Part shown: one piece after another, positions 20,992 to 30,210 of the stretch
Layout: each line of letters begins with the position of its first letter
Position numbering within the stretch: position 1 is the stretch's first letter
NCBI RefSeq assembly: GCF_014637085.1
Contig: NZ_BMEU01000019.1
Location: 28,430 to 92,429 of the forward strand
Length of the DNA stretch: 64,000 nt
Direction: 5' to 3'
Origin: Comamonas phosphati
GTDB taxonomy: Bacteria > Pseudomonadota > Gammaproteobacteria > Burkholderiales > Burkholderiaceae_C
The notes under the pieces: generated by a model
Told to the model about the DNA's origin: nothing
The model's input: only the letters and a program-made list of their open reading frames with translations
The model's database searches: none
Made by a program: the position numbers and the translations under genes

Positions 20992-21972
20992 GTGGGCTGG
21001 CTGGTTCAGTTGTTTGAGGATGCGCAGCAGCGCCTGTTCGAGGGCGTGGTTCAGCCTGTGCTGTTCCATGCGGGTTTCGCCAATCTGCTGGAGGATGGCT
21101 ATGCGGCCACCGGCTGGCTGCTGGTGGGCCTGCTGCAGATCATCATCATGGTGGCCGTCATCGCACCGCTGCAGCGCTGGAGGCCCGTGGAGGCCGTCAC
21201 CGACCGCCAGGCCATCCGGGTCGACATTCTCTACACCCTGATCCACCGGCTGGGGCTGTTCCGCCTGGCGCTGTTCTTCACGCTGGGCCCGCTGTGGGAC
21301 GGGATCATGGGGCACCTGCACGTGTGGGGGCTGCCGGTCTTCCATCTGGACGACATCTGGCCTGGCGTGACCGACAATGCCTGGGTCAGCCTGGTCCTGT
21401 ATCTGCTGGCCTTCGACCTGCTCGAATACTGGATCCATCGCGGCCAGCACCAGTACCGCTGGTGGTGGCAGCTGCATGCACTACACCATTCCCAGCGCCA
21501 GATGACGGTCTGGAGCGACGACCGCAACCACCTGCTGGACGACGTGGTCCACGACACCATCATCGTTCTGGCGGCGCAGATCATCGGTGTGGCGCCCGGG
21601 CAGTTCGTCGCCATCGTGGCGTTGACGCAGCTGAGCCAGAGCTTTCAGCATGCCAATGTGCGCCTCTGGTTCGGCACACTGGGCGAGCGCCTGTGGATCA
21701 GCCCGCGCTTCCACCGCCGTCACCATGCCGTAGGCATAGGCCACGAGGCCATGGCGCCGGTGCGCAACCAGCGCGCCCACGGCAACAACTTCGGCGTGCT
21801 GCTGCCCTGGTGGGACATGATCTTCGGCACGGCCAACTTCGATCTGCGCTACGACCCCACGGGCGTGCGTGATCAGGTGCAGCCCGATGCCCAAGGCCGG
21901 CTGCGCGACTACGGCAGCGGGTTCTGGGCCCAGCAATGGCGCGGCATCCTGCGCCTGGCGGGACGGGCCTGA
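20992..21972 (+). CDS. Sterol desaturase/fatty acid hydroxylase family membrane protein
   Basis: Integral membrane di-iron hydroxylase of the FA_hydroxylase superfamily, 326 residues, with hydrophobic helices at about 43-60, 86-105 and 130-148. The histidine clusters are visible as HRGQHQ, LHALHHSQ and RFHRRHHAVG, with a further WDMIFGTANF block at the C-terminal end. Bacterial homologues act on lipids or carotenoids; substrate is not inferable. GTG start 16 bases after the deacetylase stop, same strand, possibly the same transcript. Confidence 0.85.
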   Translation: MGWLVQLFEDAQQRLFEGVVQPVLFHAGFANLLEDGYAATGWLLVGLLQIIIMVAVIAPLQRWRPVEAVTDRQAIRVDILYTLIHRLGLFRLALFFTLGPLWDGIMGHLHVWGLPVFHLDDIWPGVTDNAWVSLVLYLLAFDLLEYWIHRGQHQYRWWWQLHALHHSQRQMTVWSDDRNHLLDDVVHDTIIVLAAQIIGVAPGQFVAIVALTQLSQSFQHANVRLWFGTLGERLWISPRFHRRHHAVGIGHEAMAPVRNQRAHGNNFGVLLPWWDMIFGTANFDLRYDPTGVRDQVQPDAQGRLRDYGSGFWAQQWRGILRLAGRA

Positions 21973-22006
21973 GCAGATCGTAAACACGTTCGCACCAAGC
22001 TCGGGT

Positions 22007-22927
22007 ATGCTGTGCCGCATGGGCTTGCTATTCGACTCTTTCTGGCGTGCGATGGCGAATTGCCTCCATAGGCGGGTGATTGCGTGGTCGCTGTTTCCTC
22101 TGGTGTTCATGGCCTTGATGGTCTGGGTGCTCGGCTACTTCTTCTGGGCGCCCGCCGTGCTCAAGGTGCAGCAACTGCTCGATGGCGTGGGCTGGCTGCA
22201 CTCCCTGTGGCTGTGGCTGCAGGGCCATGGCGTGGGCTATGCATCCGAACTCGTGGCCTCGGTGCTGGTGGTGCTGGGCTCCACGCCGCTGGTCATCGTC
22301 ATTTCTCTGCTGCTGGTCTCGCTCTTCATGACGCCGGCACTGACCAACTGGGTTGCGCAAAGACGCTTTCCCGCACTGGAGAGAAAGCAGGGGGGCGGCG
22401 CCCTGGCCAGCATCACCTGGTCCGGCGGATCGACCTTGATCGCCCTGATTGCCCTGCTGGTCACCCTGCCGCTGTGGTTCATGCCGCCGCTGATGCTGGT
22501 GCTGACGCCGCTGATCTGGGGCTGGCTCACTTACCGTGTCATGGCCTTCGATGCGCTGGCCGAGCACGCCAGCAAGCAGGAGCGCCGCAGCCTGTTCATC
22601 CGCAACCGGCTGGCCTTGATACTCATAGGCGTCATCTGCGGCTATCTGGGGGCGGCGCCCGGCATCGTCTGGGCGTCGGGCCTGGTCTTCATCGCCGCGT
22701 TCTGGATTCTGGTTCCGATCGCCATCTGGATCTATGCGCTCGTGTTCGCGTTTTCGTCGCTGTGGTTTGCCCACTATTGCCTGGCGGCCTTGCAGCAGAT
22801 GCGCCAGACCCGCATGGGCAGCCAGGAAGAGATTCGGGTGCCTTTGGCGCCCGAGTCCAGCGAGGGCGGTGTCCCGGGTTCGGGGCCGGGGGTTCCGCTG
22901 GCTCCAATGCCCTCTACAGGTGCCTGA
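22007..22927 (+). CDS. EI24/CysZ-like multipass membrane protein
   Basis: Hydrophobic 306-residue protein with about six membrane segments (for example VIAWSLFPLVFMALMVWVLG and LIALIALLVTLPLWFMPPLM) and the conserved core of the EI24 domain (PF07264), the family that includes CysZ. In Comamonadaceae such proteins often sit upstream of glnA-like genes but a sulfate role is not shown. Two ATGs, at 22,007 and 22,019, could be the start; neither has a strong ribosome-binding site. The soluble C-terminal tail is Pro/Gly-rich. Confidence 0.72.
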   Translation: MLCRMGLLFDSFWRAMANCLHRRVIAWSLFPLVFMALMVWVLGYFFWAPAVLKVQQLLDGVGWLHSLWLWLQGHGVGYASELVASVLVVLGSTPLVIVISLLLVSLFMTPALTNWVAQRRFPALERKQGGGALASITWSGGSTLIALIALLVTLPLWFMPPLMLVLTPLIWGWLTYRVMAFDALAEHASKQERRSLFIRNRLALILIGVICGYLGAAPGIVWASGLVFIAAFWILVPIAIWIYALVFAFSSLWFAHYCLAALQQMRQTRMGSQEEIRVPLAPESSEGGVPGSGPGVPLAPMPSTGA

Positions 22928-22934
22928 AAATAAA

Positions 22935-22953
22935 TTGCACAAATTTGGTGCAA
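22935..22953 (+). promoter_or_regulatory. NtrC-type binding site 1 upstream of glnA
   Basis: TTGCACAAATTTGGTGCAA fits the NtrC consensus GCAC-N5-TGGTGC exactly and is a near-perfect palindrome. Its centre is about 165 bases upstream of the sigma-54 promoter element, an enhancer-like distance. Confidence 0.8.
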
Positions 22954-22959
22954 TTAAAA

Positions 22960-22975
22960 TCACCAATTTGGTGCA
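22960..22975 (+). promoter_or_regulatory. NtrC-type binding site 2 upstream of glnA
   Basis: TCACCAATTTGGTGCA matches the GCAC-N5-TGGTGC consensus with one change, and CACCAA-T-TTGGTG is a perfect palindrome. Its centre is 23 bases (about two helical turns) from site 1, allowing cooperative binding of NtrC dimers. Confidence 0.75.
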
Positions 22976-23007
22976 TTTGTGGTGTACTCCATCCAATGAG
23001 ACAATGC

Positions 23008-23022
23008 GCACCGGTTTGGTGA
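23008..23022 (+). promoter_or_regulatory. NtrC-type binding site 3 upstream of glnA
   Basis: GCACCGGTTTGGTGA matches GCAC-N5-TGGTGC with one mismatch at the last base. It lies about 48 bases downstream of site 2 and about 90 bases before the sigma-54 element. Confidence 0.6.
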
Positions 23023-23100
23023 AGATGAGCAACACCGTACGGGCATGCTTTTTGCGTGTCCGTGCAGAAGAGGTGCCGTGCCTTCCATGTCTTGGCACAT

Positions 23101-23116
23101 TGGCACGTAAACTGCT
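23101..23116 (+). promoter_or_regulatory. Sigma-54 promoter of glnA
   Basis: TGGCACGTAAACTGCT carries the invariant GG (-24) and GC (-12) at correct spacing for the sigma-54 consensus TGGCAC-N5-TTGCW. With the three NtrC-type sites upstream and ntrBC downstream, this predicts nitrogen-limitation control of glnA. Confidence 0.85.
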
Positions 23117-23167
23117 TATTCCTACTTATCTTTTATTTTGATCAGCCAATTTGGCAGGAGTGATCCG

Positions 23168-24583
23168 ATGGCAAAGACCGTTGCAGACGTCATGCAGATG
23201 GTGGAAGAGAACGAAGTCAAATTCGTGGACTTCCGTTTCACCGATACCCTGGGCAAGCAGCACCACACCACGGTGCCCGTGTCGCATTTCGACGAGGAAA
23301 AATTCTCCTCGGGCCATGCCTTCGACGGTTCGTCGATCGCGGGCTGGAAGGGCATCGAAGCCTCGGACATGCAGCTGGTCCCCGACCCGAACACGGCCAA
23401 CATCGACCCGTTCTTCGAAGAGACCACGCTGATCCTGAACTGCGACGTGATCGAGCCCAGCGACGGCAAGGCCTACGACCGCGATCCGCGTTCGGTGGCC
23501 AAGCGCGCCGAAGCCTATCTGAAGGCTTCCGGCCTGGGCGACACCGCCTACTTCGGTCCCGAGCCTGAATTCTTCATCTTCGACGGCGTGCGCTGGAGCA
23601 CCGAGCCCGGCAGCACCTTCTATGAAATCGAAGAGTACGAAGCCCCCTGGAACACCGGCTCCAAGCTCGAATCCGGCAACCGCGGCCACCGTCCGCGCGT
23701 CAAGGGCGGCTACTTCCCCGTGCCCCCGGTCGACAGCACCCACGATCTGCGCGCCGAGATGGTGCTGATCCTGGAACAGCTGGGCATTCCGGTCGAGGTG
23801 TTCCACCACGAAGTGGCCGGCGCCGGCCAGAACGAGATCGGCACCCGCTTCTCGACCCTGGTGGAGCGCGCCGACTGGACCGTGCTGCAGAAGTACGTGA
23901 TCCAGAACGTGGCCAACACTTACGGCAAGACCGCGACCTTCATGCCCAAGCCCTACCACGGCGACAACGGCTCGGGCATGCACGTGCACCAGTCGGTCTG
24001 GAAGGACGGCAAGAACCTGTTCGCGGGCGACGGCTATGCCGGCCTGTCGGACTACGCGCTGTACTACATCGGCGGCATCATCAAGCACGCCCGCGCCCTG
24101 AACGCCATCACCAACCCGGGCACCAACAGCTACAAGCGCCTGGTGCCTCACTTCGAGGCTCCGGTGAAGCTGGCCTACTCGGCCAAGAACCGCTCGGCCT
24201 CGATCCGCATCCCCTACGTAGCCAACCCCAAGGGCCGCCGCGTGGAGGCGCGCTTCCCCGATCCGCTGATGAACCCCTACCTGGGCTTCGCGGCGCTGCT
24301 GATGGCCGGCCTGGATGGCGTGGAAAACAAGATCCACCCCGGCGAAGCCGCCACCAAGGACCTCTACCACCTGCCACCCGAGGAAGACAAGCTGGTGCCC
24401 ACCGTGTGCCACAGCCTGGATCAGGCGCTGGAAGCCCTGGACGCCGACCGCGCCTTCCTGACCAAGGGCGGCGTGTTCAGCGACAGCATGCTCGACGCCT
24501 ACATCGAGCTGAAGATGCAGGAAGTCACGCGCATGCGCATGTCGGTGCATCCGGCCGAATTCGATATGTACTTCTCGCTGTAA
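23168..24583 (+). CDS. glnA: Glutamine synthetase type I
   Basis: ATP-dependent synthesis of glutamine from glutamate and ammonia; forms a dodecamer. The 471-residue length, the [11 protein letters not shown]-terminal block, the metal-binding PEPEFFIFD and the ATP-site stretch [16 protein letters not shown] are all typical of GSI-beta. The adenylylation tyrosine is Tyr400 in [10 protein letters not shown], so GlnE-type covalent control is expected. The ATG at 23,168 has a GGCAGGAG ribosome-binding site. A sigma-54 promoter and NtrC-type sites lie upstream; ntrB and ntrC follow after one small gene. Confidence 0.98.
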   Translation: MAKTVADVMQMVEENEVKFVDFRFTDTLGKQHHTTVPVSHFDEEKFSSGHAFDGSSIAGWKGIEASDMQLVPDPNTANIDPFFEETTLILNCDVIEPSDGKAYDRDPRSVAKRAEAYLKASGLGDTAYFGPEPEFFIFDGVRWSTEPGSTFYEIEEYEAPWNTGSKLESGNRGHRPRVKGGYFPVPPVDSTHDLRAEMVLILEQLGIPVEVFHHEVAGAGQNEIGTRFSTLVERADWTVLQKYVIQNVANTYGKTATFMPKPYHGDNGSGMHVHQSVWKDGKNLFAGDGYAGLSDYALYYIGGIIKHARALNAITNPGTNSYKRLVPHFEAPVKLAYSAKNRSASIRIPYVANPKGRRVEARFPDPLMNPYLGFAALLMAGLDGVENKIHPGEAATKDLYHLPPEEDKLVPTVCHSLDQALEALDADRAFLTKGGVFSDSMLDAYIELKMQEVTRMRMSVHPAEFDMYFSL

Positions 24584-24612
24584 TGGCGGTGACGGTGCAG
24601 CATCTGCATCAG

Positions 24613-24638
24613 AAAAAGGCGGCCCAGGCCGCCTTTTT
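24613..24638 (+). terminator. Intrinsic terminator after glnA
   Basis: Stem AAAAAGGCGGCC / GGCCGCCTTTTT with a two-base loop, 30 bases after the glnA stop. It implies that glnA is mostly transcribed alone and that ntrBC has its own promoter or depends on readthrough. Confidence 0.92.
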
Positions 24639-24788
24639 CATTGGTGGATCCGCAGATGGTGCAAAGCGTGGCGCCAAACGAACCAAACAGGGGCAGATGA
24701 ATCAACCAATGGCAGCTGGTTGCGCGTATCGAGCGATACTCGCTGCATTGACCGGCCGAGTGCGGCCGAGGACTGCCTGAGGAACTTG

Positions 24789-25298
24789 ATGAAAAAACTG
24801 TTGGTGCCATTGCTGATCGCCATGCTGACGGGCGCGGCGTGGTCGCAAAGCGTGATCTACCGCTGCGGCAACGAATACACGAACAATGTTTCGCAAGCCA
24901 AGGCCAAGGGCTGCAAGCCCGTGGAGGGCGGCGGCGTGACCGTGATCCATGGCGCTTCCCGTCCGGCCGGCGGCGGCGCGGATTCCGCACGTCCCAAGCC
25001 GGCCGCGGCGGCGGTATCGGCTACGGGCAGCCCGGCGCCTGCAAAGGCGGACAACAGCGCTCAGCGGGCGCGCGATTCCGATGCGCGGGCCATTTTGCAA
25101 AGTGAACTGGCCAAGGCGCAGGCCCGGCTCAGCGAGCTGAAAGCCGAATACAACGACGGCAATCCGGTGCGCACGGCTCTGGAGCTGCGCAATCCCCAGG
25201 GCTACCCCGAGCGCGTGGAAAAACTCAAGGCCGATGTCGCGCGCCAGGAAAGCGATGTGGCCGGCATCAAGCGCGAACTGGACCGCTTGCCGAATTGA
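24789..25298 (+). CDS. Hypothetical exported protein with C-terminal coiled coil
   Basis: A 169-residue protein with a clear signal peptide (KKLLVPLLIAMLTGAAWSQS) and a short domain resembling DUF4124-like starts (VIYRCGNEYTN). After it come an Ala/Pro/Gly-rich linker (about 60-90) and a charged helix from about 95 to the end (SELAKAQARLSELKAEY, VEKLKADVARQESDVAG) that looks like a coiled coil. Two cysteines (in YRCG and AKGCKP) could form a disulfide. It lies between glnA and ntrB in the same direction; role in nitrogen control unknown. Confidence 0.7.
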   Translation: MKKLLVPLLIAMLTGAAWSQSVIYRCGNEYTNNVSQAKAKGCKPVEGGGVTVIHGASRPAGGGADSARPKPAAAAVSATGSPAPAKADNSAQRARDSDARAILQSELAKAQARLSELKAEYNDGNPVRTALELRNPQGYPERVEKLKADVARQESDVAGIKRELDRLPN

Positions 25299-25301
25299 TA
25301 C

Positions 25302-25403
25302 CCCCTGAGTCGCTTCGCGCCGTCCCCCAGGGGACGACGGCCTTTGCTGCGAGGCGGCTCTTGCTGGCCGTCCACGCTTGGATCGCGCCAGTTCCATGGG
25401 CTG
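25302..25403 (+). repeat. Dispersed intergenic repeat, copy B
   Basis: Starts right after the stop of the small exported protein with CCCCCTGAGTCGCTTCGCGC, then a C-run/G-run pair (CCCCCAGGGGACG), GGCCTTTGCTG and a CTTGCTGGCCGTCC end. Clearly related to copies at about 4,868 and 38,466. Confidence 0.75.
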
Positions 25404-25435
25404 CGGATGAATAATTGGCAAGAGGCTTGTCCTTC

Positions 25436-26485
25436 ATGAAAAGTTACCAGGCACTTGACTGGCTGTGCACGCTGATTGCCGTGCTCGATGAACAAGGCTG
25501 CGTGCGCTTTGCCAATGCGGCGCTGGAAAACGCCCTGGGCCAGTCCCGCAGGACCATGGATGGCAGCGAGTTCGCGCTCTGCCTGGCGGAGCCGGCCCTG
25601 CTGGCAAAGGCTTTGGCCGGGGCGCGCGACAACGATTTTGCCGCCCTGCGGTTCGAGGCCAACCTGCTGCGGCCGGGGCAGGACGCCTTGCCGGTGCATG
25701 CCACGGTGTCTTTGATGGAGCCCGAGAGCCAGGCGCTGGTGGAGATGTGGCCGCTGGAGCAGCAGGCCCGCCAGGACCGGGAGGAGCGGCTGCGCGAGCA
25801 GGCGCAGGCCAACAAGGAGCTGATCCGCAACCTGGCCCACGAGATCAAGAACCCCCTGGGCGGGATTCGCGGCGCGGCCCAGCTGCTGCAGATGGACCTC
25901 GATTCGCCCGAGTTGCGCGAATACACCACGGTCGTCATTCACGAGGCCGACCGCCTGCAGGCGCTGGTCGACCGGTTGCTGGCACCCCACCGGCACCCGC
26001 ATGAAGTGGGCGATGTCAATATCCACCAGGTCTGCGAGCGCGTGCGCTCCCTGGTGCTGATCGAGCATCCGCAGGGGCTGGCCATTGTGCGCGACTACGA
26101 TATTTCGATTCCGGAATTCAGGGGGGACAGTGCCCAGCTGATCCAGGCCCTGCTCAACATCGTGCAGAACGCGGCCCAGGCCTTGAGCCACCGCATTGCC
26201 GCGGGCGATGCGCAGATCACGCTGAAGACACGCGTGGCGCGCCAGGTCACGCTGGGCCGCCAGCGTTACAGGCTGGCACTGGAATTGCATGTCATCGACA
26301 ACGGACCAGGCGTGCCCGATGCCATCAAGGAGCGGATCTTCTATCCCTTGGTGTCGGGGCGGGATGGCGGCTCCGGACTGGGATTGACGCTGGCGCAGAC
26401 TTTCGTGCAGCGCCACGACGGCTTGATCGAATGCGACAGCCAGCCCGGACGCACGGATTTCCGCATACTCATTCCGCTGCCGTGA
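25436..26485 (+). CDS. glnL: Nitrogen regulation sensor histidine kinase NtrB
   Basis: Cytosolic two-component kinase/phosphatase that phosphorylates NtrC under nitrogen limitation and is controlled by PII. An N-terminal PAS-like domain spans about 1-110, the HisKA block NLAHEIKNPLGG puts the phospho-accepting His at 135, and the HATPase domain has the N-box QNAAQ and G-boxes DNGPGVP and GGSGLGLT. Length 349 equals the family norm. The ATG at 25,436 was preferred to a TTG seven codons upstream. ntrC follows 45 bases later. Confidence 0.95.
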   Translation: MKSYQALDWLCTLIAVLDEQGCVRFANAALENALGQSRRTMDGSEFALCLAEPALLAKALAGARDNDFAALRFEANLLRPGQDALPVHATVSLMEPESQALVEMWPLEQQARQDREERLREQAQANKELIRNLAHEIKNPLGGIRGAAQLLQMDLDSPELREYTTVVIHEADRLQALVDRLLAPHRHPHEVGDVNIHQVCERVRSLVLIEHPQGLAIVRDYDISIPEFRGDSAQLIQALLNIVQNAAQALSHRIAAGDAQITLKTRVARQVTLGRQRYRLALELHVIDNGPGVPDAIKERIFYPLVSGRDGGSGLGLTLAQTFVQRHDGLIECDSQPGRTDFRILIPLP

Positions 26486-26530
26486 CGCCTGGGAGCACTG
26501 CTAGCTATTGAAGGGAAGGATGCTGCATCA

Positions 26531-28057
26531 ATGAAACCCATCTGGATTGTGGATGATGACCCTTCCATCCGTTTCGTGCTCGAGAAGGCGCTGGCGCGCG
26601 AAGGCTGGACCACGCGCAGCTTCACCCAGGCGCGCGACGTGATCCACGCGCTGGCGGATGCGAGCGCCAGCGATCCCGAGCGCCTGCCCCCCCAGGTGCT
26701 GGTCAGCGATATCCGCATGCCCGGCGGTTCGGGGCTGGAGCTGCTGGAGCAGGTGCGCGCGCAGCAGCCGGGCTTGCCCATGATCATCATGACGGCCTAC
26801 TCGGACCTGGACAGCGCCGTCTCGGCCTTTCAGCGCGGTGCGTTCGAATACCTGCCCAAGCCCTTTGACGTACCCAAGGCCGTGGAGCTGATCCGCCGTG
26901 CCGTGGAGGAAAGCCAGCGCGAGGAGGTGGCCGAGGTGCATGCGCCGCTGCAGGCCGAGATGCTGGGCCAGGCGCCTGCCATGCAGGATGTGTTCCGCGC
27001 CATAGGCCGGCTGAGCCAGAGCCAGGTCACGGTGCTGATCACGGGCGAATCCGGCTCGGGCAAGGAACTGGTGGCGCGGGCCCTGCACAAGCATTCTCCG
27101 GTCAGCGGCGGTCCGTTCGTGGCCATCAACACGGCGGCCATTCCGCGCGATCTGCTGGAATCCGAATTGTTCGGCCATGAGCGAGGCGCCTTCACCGGCG
27201 CGCAGACCCAGCGCCGGGGCCGCTTTGAACAGGCTGAAGGCGGAACGCTGTTCCTCGATGAAATCGGCGACATGCCCTTCGAGCTGCAGACACGCCTGCT
27301 GCGCGTGCTCTCGGACGGACACTTCTACCGCGTGGGCGGGCACCAGGCGGTGAAAGCCCATGTGCGCGTGATCGCCGCTACCCACCAGGACCTGGAGCGC
27401 CGGGTGCGTGAGGGCGAATTCCGCGAAGACCTGTTCCACCGCCTCAACGTGATCCGCCTGCGCCTGCCGGCGCTGCGCGAGCGCCGCGAGGACATACCCA
27501 TGCTGACCCAGCATTTCCTGCAGCAAAGCGCGCGCCAGCTGGGCGTGGAGCCCAAGCGCATCGGCGCGGCCGCCATGGAACGGCTGCAGGCATTCCAGTT
27601 TCCGGGCAATGTGCGCCAGCTCGAGAACATCTGCCATTGGCTGACCGTCATGGCCCCGGCGCAGCAGATCGCCGTGAAGGATTTGCCGCCCGAAGTGCTG
27701 GCCACGGATGGCAGGGCGGCAGAACCATCGCCGCAGCCTTCGGTGGAGACGCCGGAGGCCGCGGCCCACATGCCGGTATTCGCCGCCGTGCCGCAGCGCT
27801 TGTCGCCTGTCCCCGGGGACATGGACATCCAGGACTGGCTTCACGGGCTGGGGCAGGAGGCCAGGCAACTGCTGGCGCGGGGCGACAACGATGTCTGGGA
27901 GCAGCTGTCGCACAAATTCGAGGCCCAGCTGCTGCGCGCCGCCCTGGCGGCCACGCATGGCCGGCGCGTGGAAGCGGCCAACCGCCTGGGCATAGGCCGC
28001 AACACCATCACGCGCAAGCTGCAGGAACTGGGGCTGGACGACGAGGTGTTTGAGTAG
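26531..28057 (+). CDS. glnG: Nitrogen regulation response regulator NtrC
   Basis: Sigma-54 enhancer-binding activator. The receiver domain (about 4-125) has the phosphorylation Asp60 in VSDIRMPGG. The AAA+ domain (about 145-375) has Walker A GESGSGKE (172-179) and the sigma-54-contacting GAFTGA loop (219-224), and the C-terminus has a Fis-type helix-turn-helix (AANRLGIGRNTITRKLQELG). Length is 508 residues. A linker of about 70 residues between AAA+ and DNA-binding domains is Pro/Ala-rich. The palindromes upstream of glnA are its expected targets. Confidence 0.97.
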   Translation: MKPIWIVDDDPSIRFVLEKALAREGWTTRSFTQARDVIHALADASASDPERLPPQVLVSDIRMPGGSGLELLEQVRAQQPGLPMIIMTAYSDLDSAVSAFQRGAFEYLPKPFDVPKAVELIRRAVEESQREEVAEVHAPLQAEMLGQAPAMQDVFRAIGRLSQSQVTVLITGESGSGKELVARALHKHSPVSGGPFVAINTAAIPRDLLESELFGHERGAFTGAQTQRRGRFEQAEGGTLFLDEIGDMPFELQTRLLRVLSDGHFYRVGGHQAVKAHVRVIAATHQDLERRVREGEFREDLFHRLNVIRLRLPALRERREDIPMLTQHFLQQSARQLGVEPKRIGAAAMERLQAFQFPGNVRQLENICHWLTVMAPAQQIAVKDLPPEVLATDGRAAEPSPQPSVETPEAAAHMPVFAAVPQRLSPVPGDMDIQDWLHGLGQEARQLLARGDNDVWEQLSHKFEAQLLRAALAATHGRRVEAANRLGIGRNTITRKLQELGLDDEVFE

Positions 28058-28278
28058 GTTGCTGGCGATCGGCAAGCGGCTCCAAATCAAAACCCATTGG
28101 AATGCCGATGAGAAGCGCATCGGGCGCTCTTGTATCAGGAGCTTCCTGTAGGTGTGCTCCTAACCTGAGCTGTTGCGAGGGCTGACGGACAGCCTGTTTC
28201 GGCAAGACAATAATTTGCAATCGTGTCTTCCTCTGGATTCCGGGCAATCACCTCGTGGATTGCCAGTGACCGCATTGC

Positions 28279-29187
28279 ATGTTTTCGTCATTTTTTCGTC
28301 GTGCCGCTCCTGCCGTTGCCGGGCCGGCCAGGGGCCAGGCCTATGCCCGCACAGGTTCGCAGCGCATGGGCTTGCCCGATGCGGAAGACCGCTTCTGGCA
28401 TGAGCACTACCTCTTCGAGCCTTATTTCGTGGCCGGCCGCGGTTATGACCAGTACCAGCCGGCCTATGCCCTGGGCTGGCAGGCCGCGCAAAGACCATCG
28501 GCGCAGCCCGGGGCTTTTGTGTCGGCAGAGGCTTGCCAGCAGGAGTTTGCCGCGCGGGAGTCGGAGCTGTGCGCCTGCTGGAACCGCGAGCATGCCTCCA
28601 GTTTTTTGACCTGGTCACAGGCCCGCCTGGCGGTGAAGGCGGCCTGGGACAGGGTGCGCCTGCCGCGCAAGCTGGTGCCCGCCGTATGGCTGAGCGCGGA
28701 AGTCGTTCAGCGCATGCAGCTGGCGCTCCGTGCCGGCCAGCGCGTGCAGCAGCGCTATGAAGCCTGCCTGAGCGCCCAGCCCGAAGGCATGTTGCGCTCG
28801 GTGCTGGAGCGCTTTGCCCGCGAGCATCCGGCCCTGCTGCGGGAACTGGAGCAGACCTTTTTGCCACTGAGCCCCGGCCCCGGCCTGGGCCGCAAAGACA
28901 TCAGATTCCATGTCGGGAGCCGGTACAAGCAGGTCGAGAAAATGATGGCCGCATGGCGCAATCGCCGCCTGGCGGAGCAGCTGCCCGTCGAGGCGCTGCT
29001 CGACGAACTGCAAGCCTGGCTGGACAACTACGCCCGCATCGATACGGATGCATTGCCGTTGCCGGCGGCACAGGTGGTCAGGCGGCAGGTGCTGCTCGTG
29101 CGGGGGCGCCGGGATGCCGTGCTGCTGCTGGCGCGAGGCAAGGGCTTGCCGCCTCAGATGTCCAGAGTCACGACGACGGGTGCATGA
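28279..29187 (+). CDS. Hypothetical protein, conserved-looking, unknown function
   Basis: A 302-residue frame with codon use like the core genes. It has a basic/Ala N-terminus, an aromatic segment (DRFWHEHYLFEPYFVAGRGYDQYQPAYALGWQAA) and a helical, Arg-rich remainder; no signal peptide or membrane helix is evident. The aromatic segment resembles short YDQY..AY.YG repeats seen in proteobacterial stress-related hypotheticals, but I cannot name a domain. It converges on xth and the two overlap by 34 bases at their 3' ends, so the true C-terminus could be shorter. Confidence 0.55.
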   Translation: MFSSFFRRAAPAVAGPARGQAYARTGSQRMGLPDAEDRFWHEHYLFEPYFVAGRGYDQYQPAYALGWQAAQRPSAQPGAFVSAEACQQEFAARESELCACWNREHASSFLTWSQARLAVKAAWDRVRLPRKLVPAVWLSAEVVQRMQLALRAGQRVQQRYEACLSAQPEGMLRSVLERFAREHPALLRELEQTFLPLSPGPGLGRKDIRFHVGSRYKQVEKMMAAWRNRRLAEQLPVEALLDELQAWLDNYARIDTDALPLPAAQVVRRQVLLVRGRRDAVLLLARGKGLPPQMSRVTTTGA

Positions 29188-29933
29188 TCGCTGGGTTGCT
29201 TGTTCTTGCGCGGTGCGCGGTCGATCGCACAGGCGCTGACGCGGCTTTTGAGCTCATGGCTGACCAGGATGTGGTCGATGCGCAGGCCCCGGTTTTTTTG
29301 GAAACCCAGCATGCGGTAGTCCCACCAGGAAAAGCTTTTCTCGGGCTGCTCGAACATGCGGAAGGCATCGCTCAAGCCCAGCTGCAGCAGCTGCTGGAAA
29401 TGCGTGCGTTCTTCCACGGTGTGGTGGATTGTGTCCTTCAGGCCCACGGGGTCGAAGGAGTCGCGATCCTCTGGCGTGACGTTGAAATCTCCGACCAGCA
29501 CCAGGCGCGGGTGCTGCGCCAGCTGTCCCCCGACCCAGGCATTCAGGGCCTCGAGCCAGCGCATCTTGTAGGCAAACTTGTCGGAGCCGGGAGCCTGGCC
29601 GTTGACGAAATAGCCGTTGATCAGGCGGATGTCGCCGGCGGGAGAAGCGATGGTCGCGGCAATGATGCGGGCCTGCTCATCGTCCAGGCCCGGAATGTTG
29701 CGCACGACGTCCGTGCCGGGCGTGCGCGTGATCCAGGCGACGCCGTTGTAGGTCTTCTGTCCATGGCTGACCGCCCGGTAGCCTGCCGCCTCGAACTCTG
29801 CATGGGGAAACTTGTCGTCGGTCAGCTTGAGCTCCTGCAGGCCCAGCGCATCGACGGGGTTGGCCTGCAGCCAGTCCAGCACCTGGGGCAGGCGCACGGA
29901 CAGCGAGTTGATATTCCAGGTGGCTATCTTCAT
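29154..29933 (-). CDS. xth: Exodeoxyribonuclease III
   Basis: Mg-dependent AP endonuclease and 3'-5' exonuclease of base-excision repair, in the endonuclease/exonuclease/phosphatase fold. It starts MKIATWNINSL with the metal/phosphate Asn, continues with GLQELK (catalytic Glu), GDFNVTPED and ends with SDHAPVVV (catalytic Asp-His pair). Length is 259 residues, standard for Xth. It points towards the preceding hypothetical gene and overlaps its end by 34 bases. Confidence 0.96.
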   Translation of the reverse strand: MKIATWNINSLSVRLPQVLDWLQANPVDALGLQELKLTDDKFPHAEFEAAGYRAVSHGQKTYNGVAWITRTPGTDVVRNIPGLDDEQARIIAATIASPAGDIRLINGYFVNGQAPGSDKFAYKMRWLEALNAWVGGQLAQHPRLVLVGDFNVTPEDRDSFDPVGLKDTIHHTVEERTHFQQLLQLGLSDAFRMFEQPEKSFSWWDYRMLGFQKNRGLRIDHILVSHELKSRVSACAIDRAPRKNKQPSDHAPVVVTLDI

Positions 29934-30210
29934 TTTTTAAAACTTTCCTTGCTTCATGCTGGCTCCAAGAGGGTGGGGGCCGAAAGCCGTGCTGCCGCCC
30001 CAGCTGACGGTCCCTCTGGGAGGCGTTGCCTCTGTGGCTTGGGGCATGATGGTATCAACCGCAGCCAATGCCGTCCCCATCGTTGGTGGATTCGGCTCCA
30101 TATGCTGCCGATATGGGCACCGATCACGGCGGCTTTTGTGAGCGACAGCAATACGCTGGTCGGGCAAGAGGCCGGTGCACGGAGCCGGTTCTTGCCGGGC
30201 CAGGTCGTAT

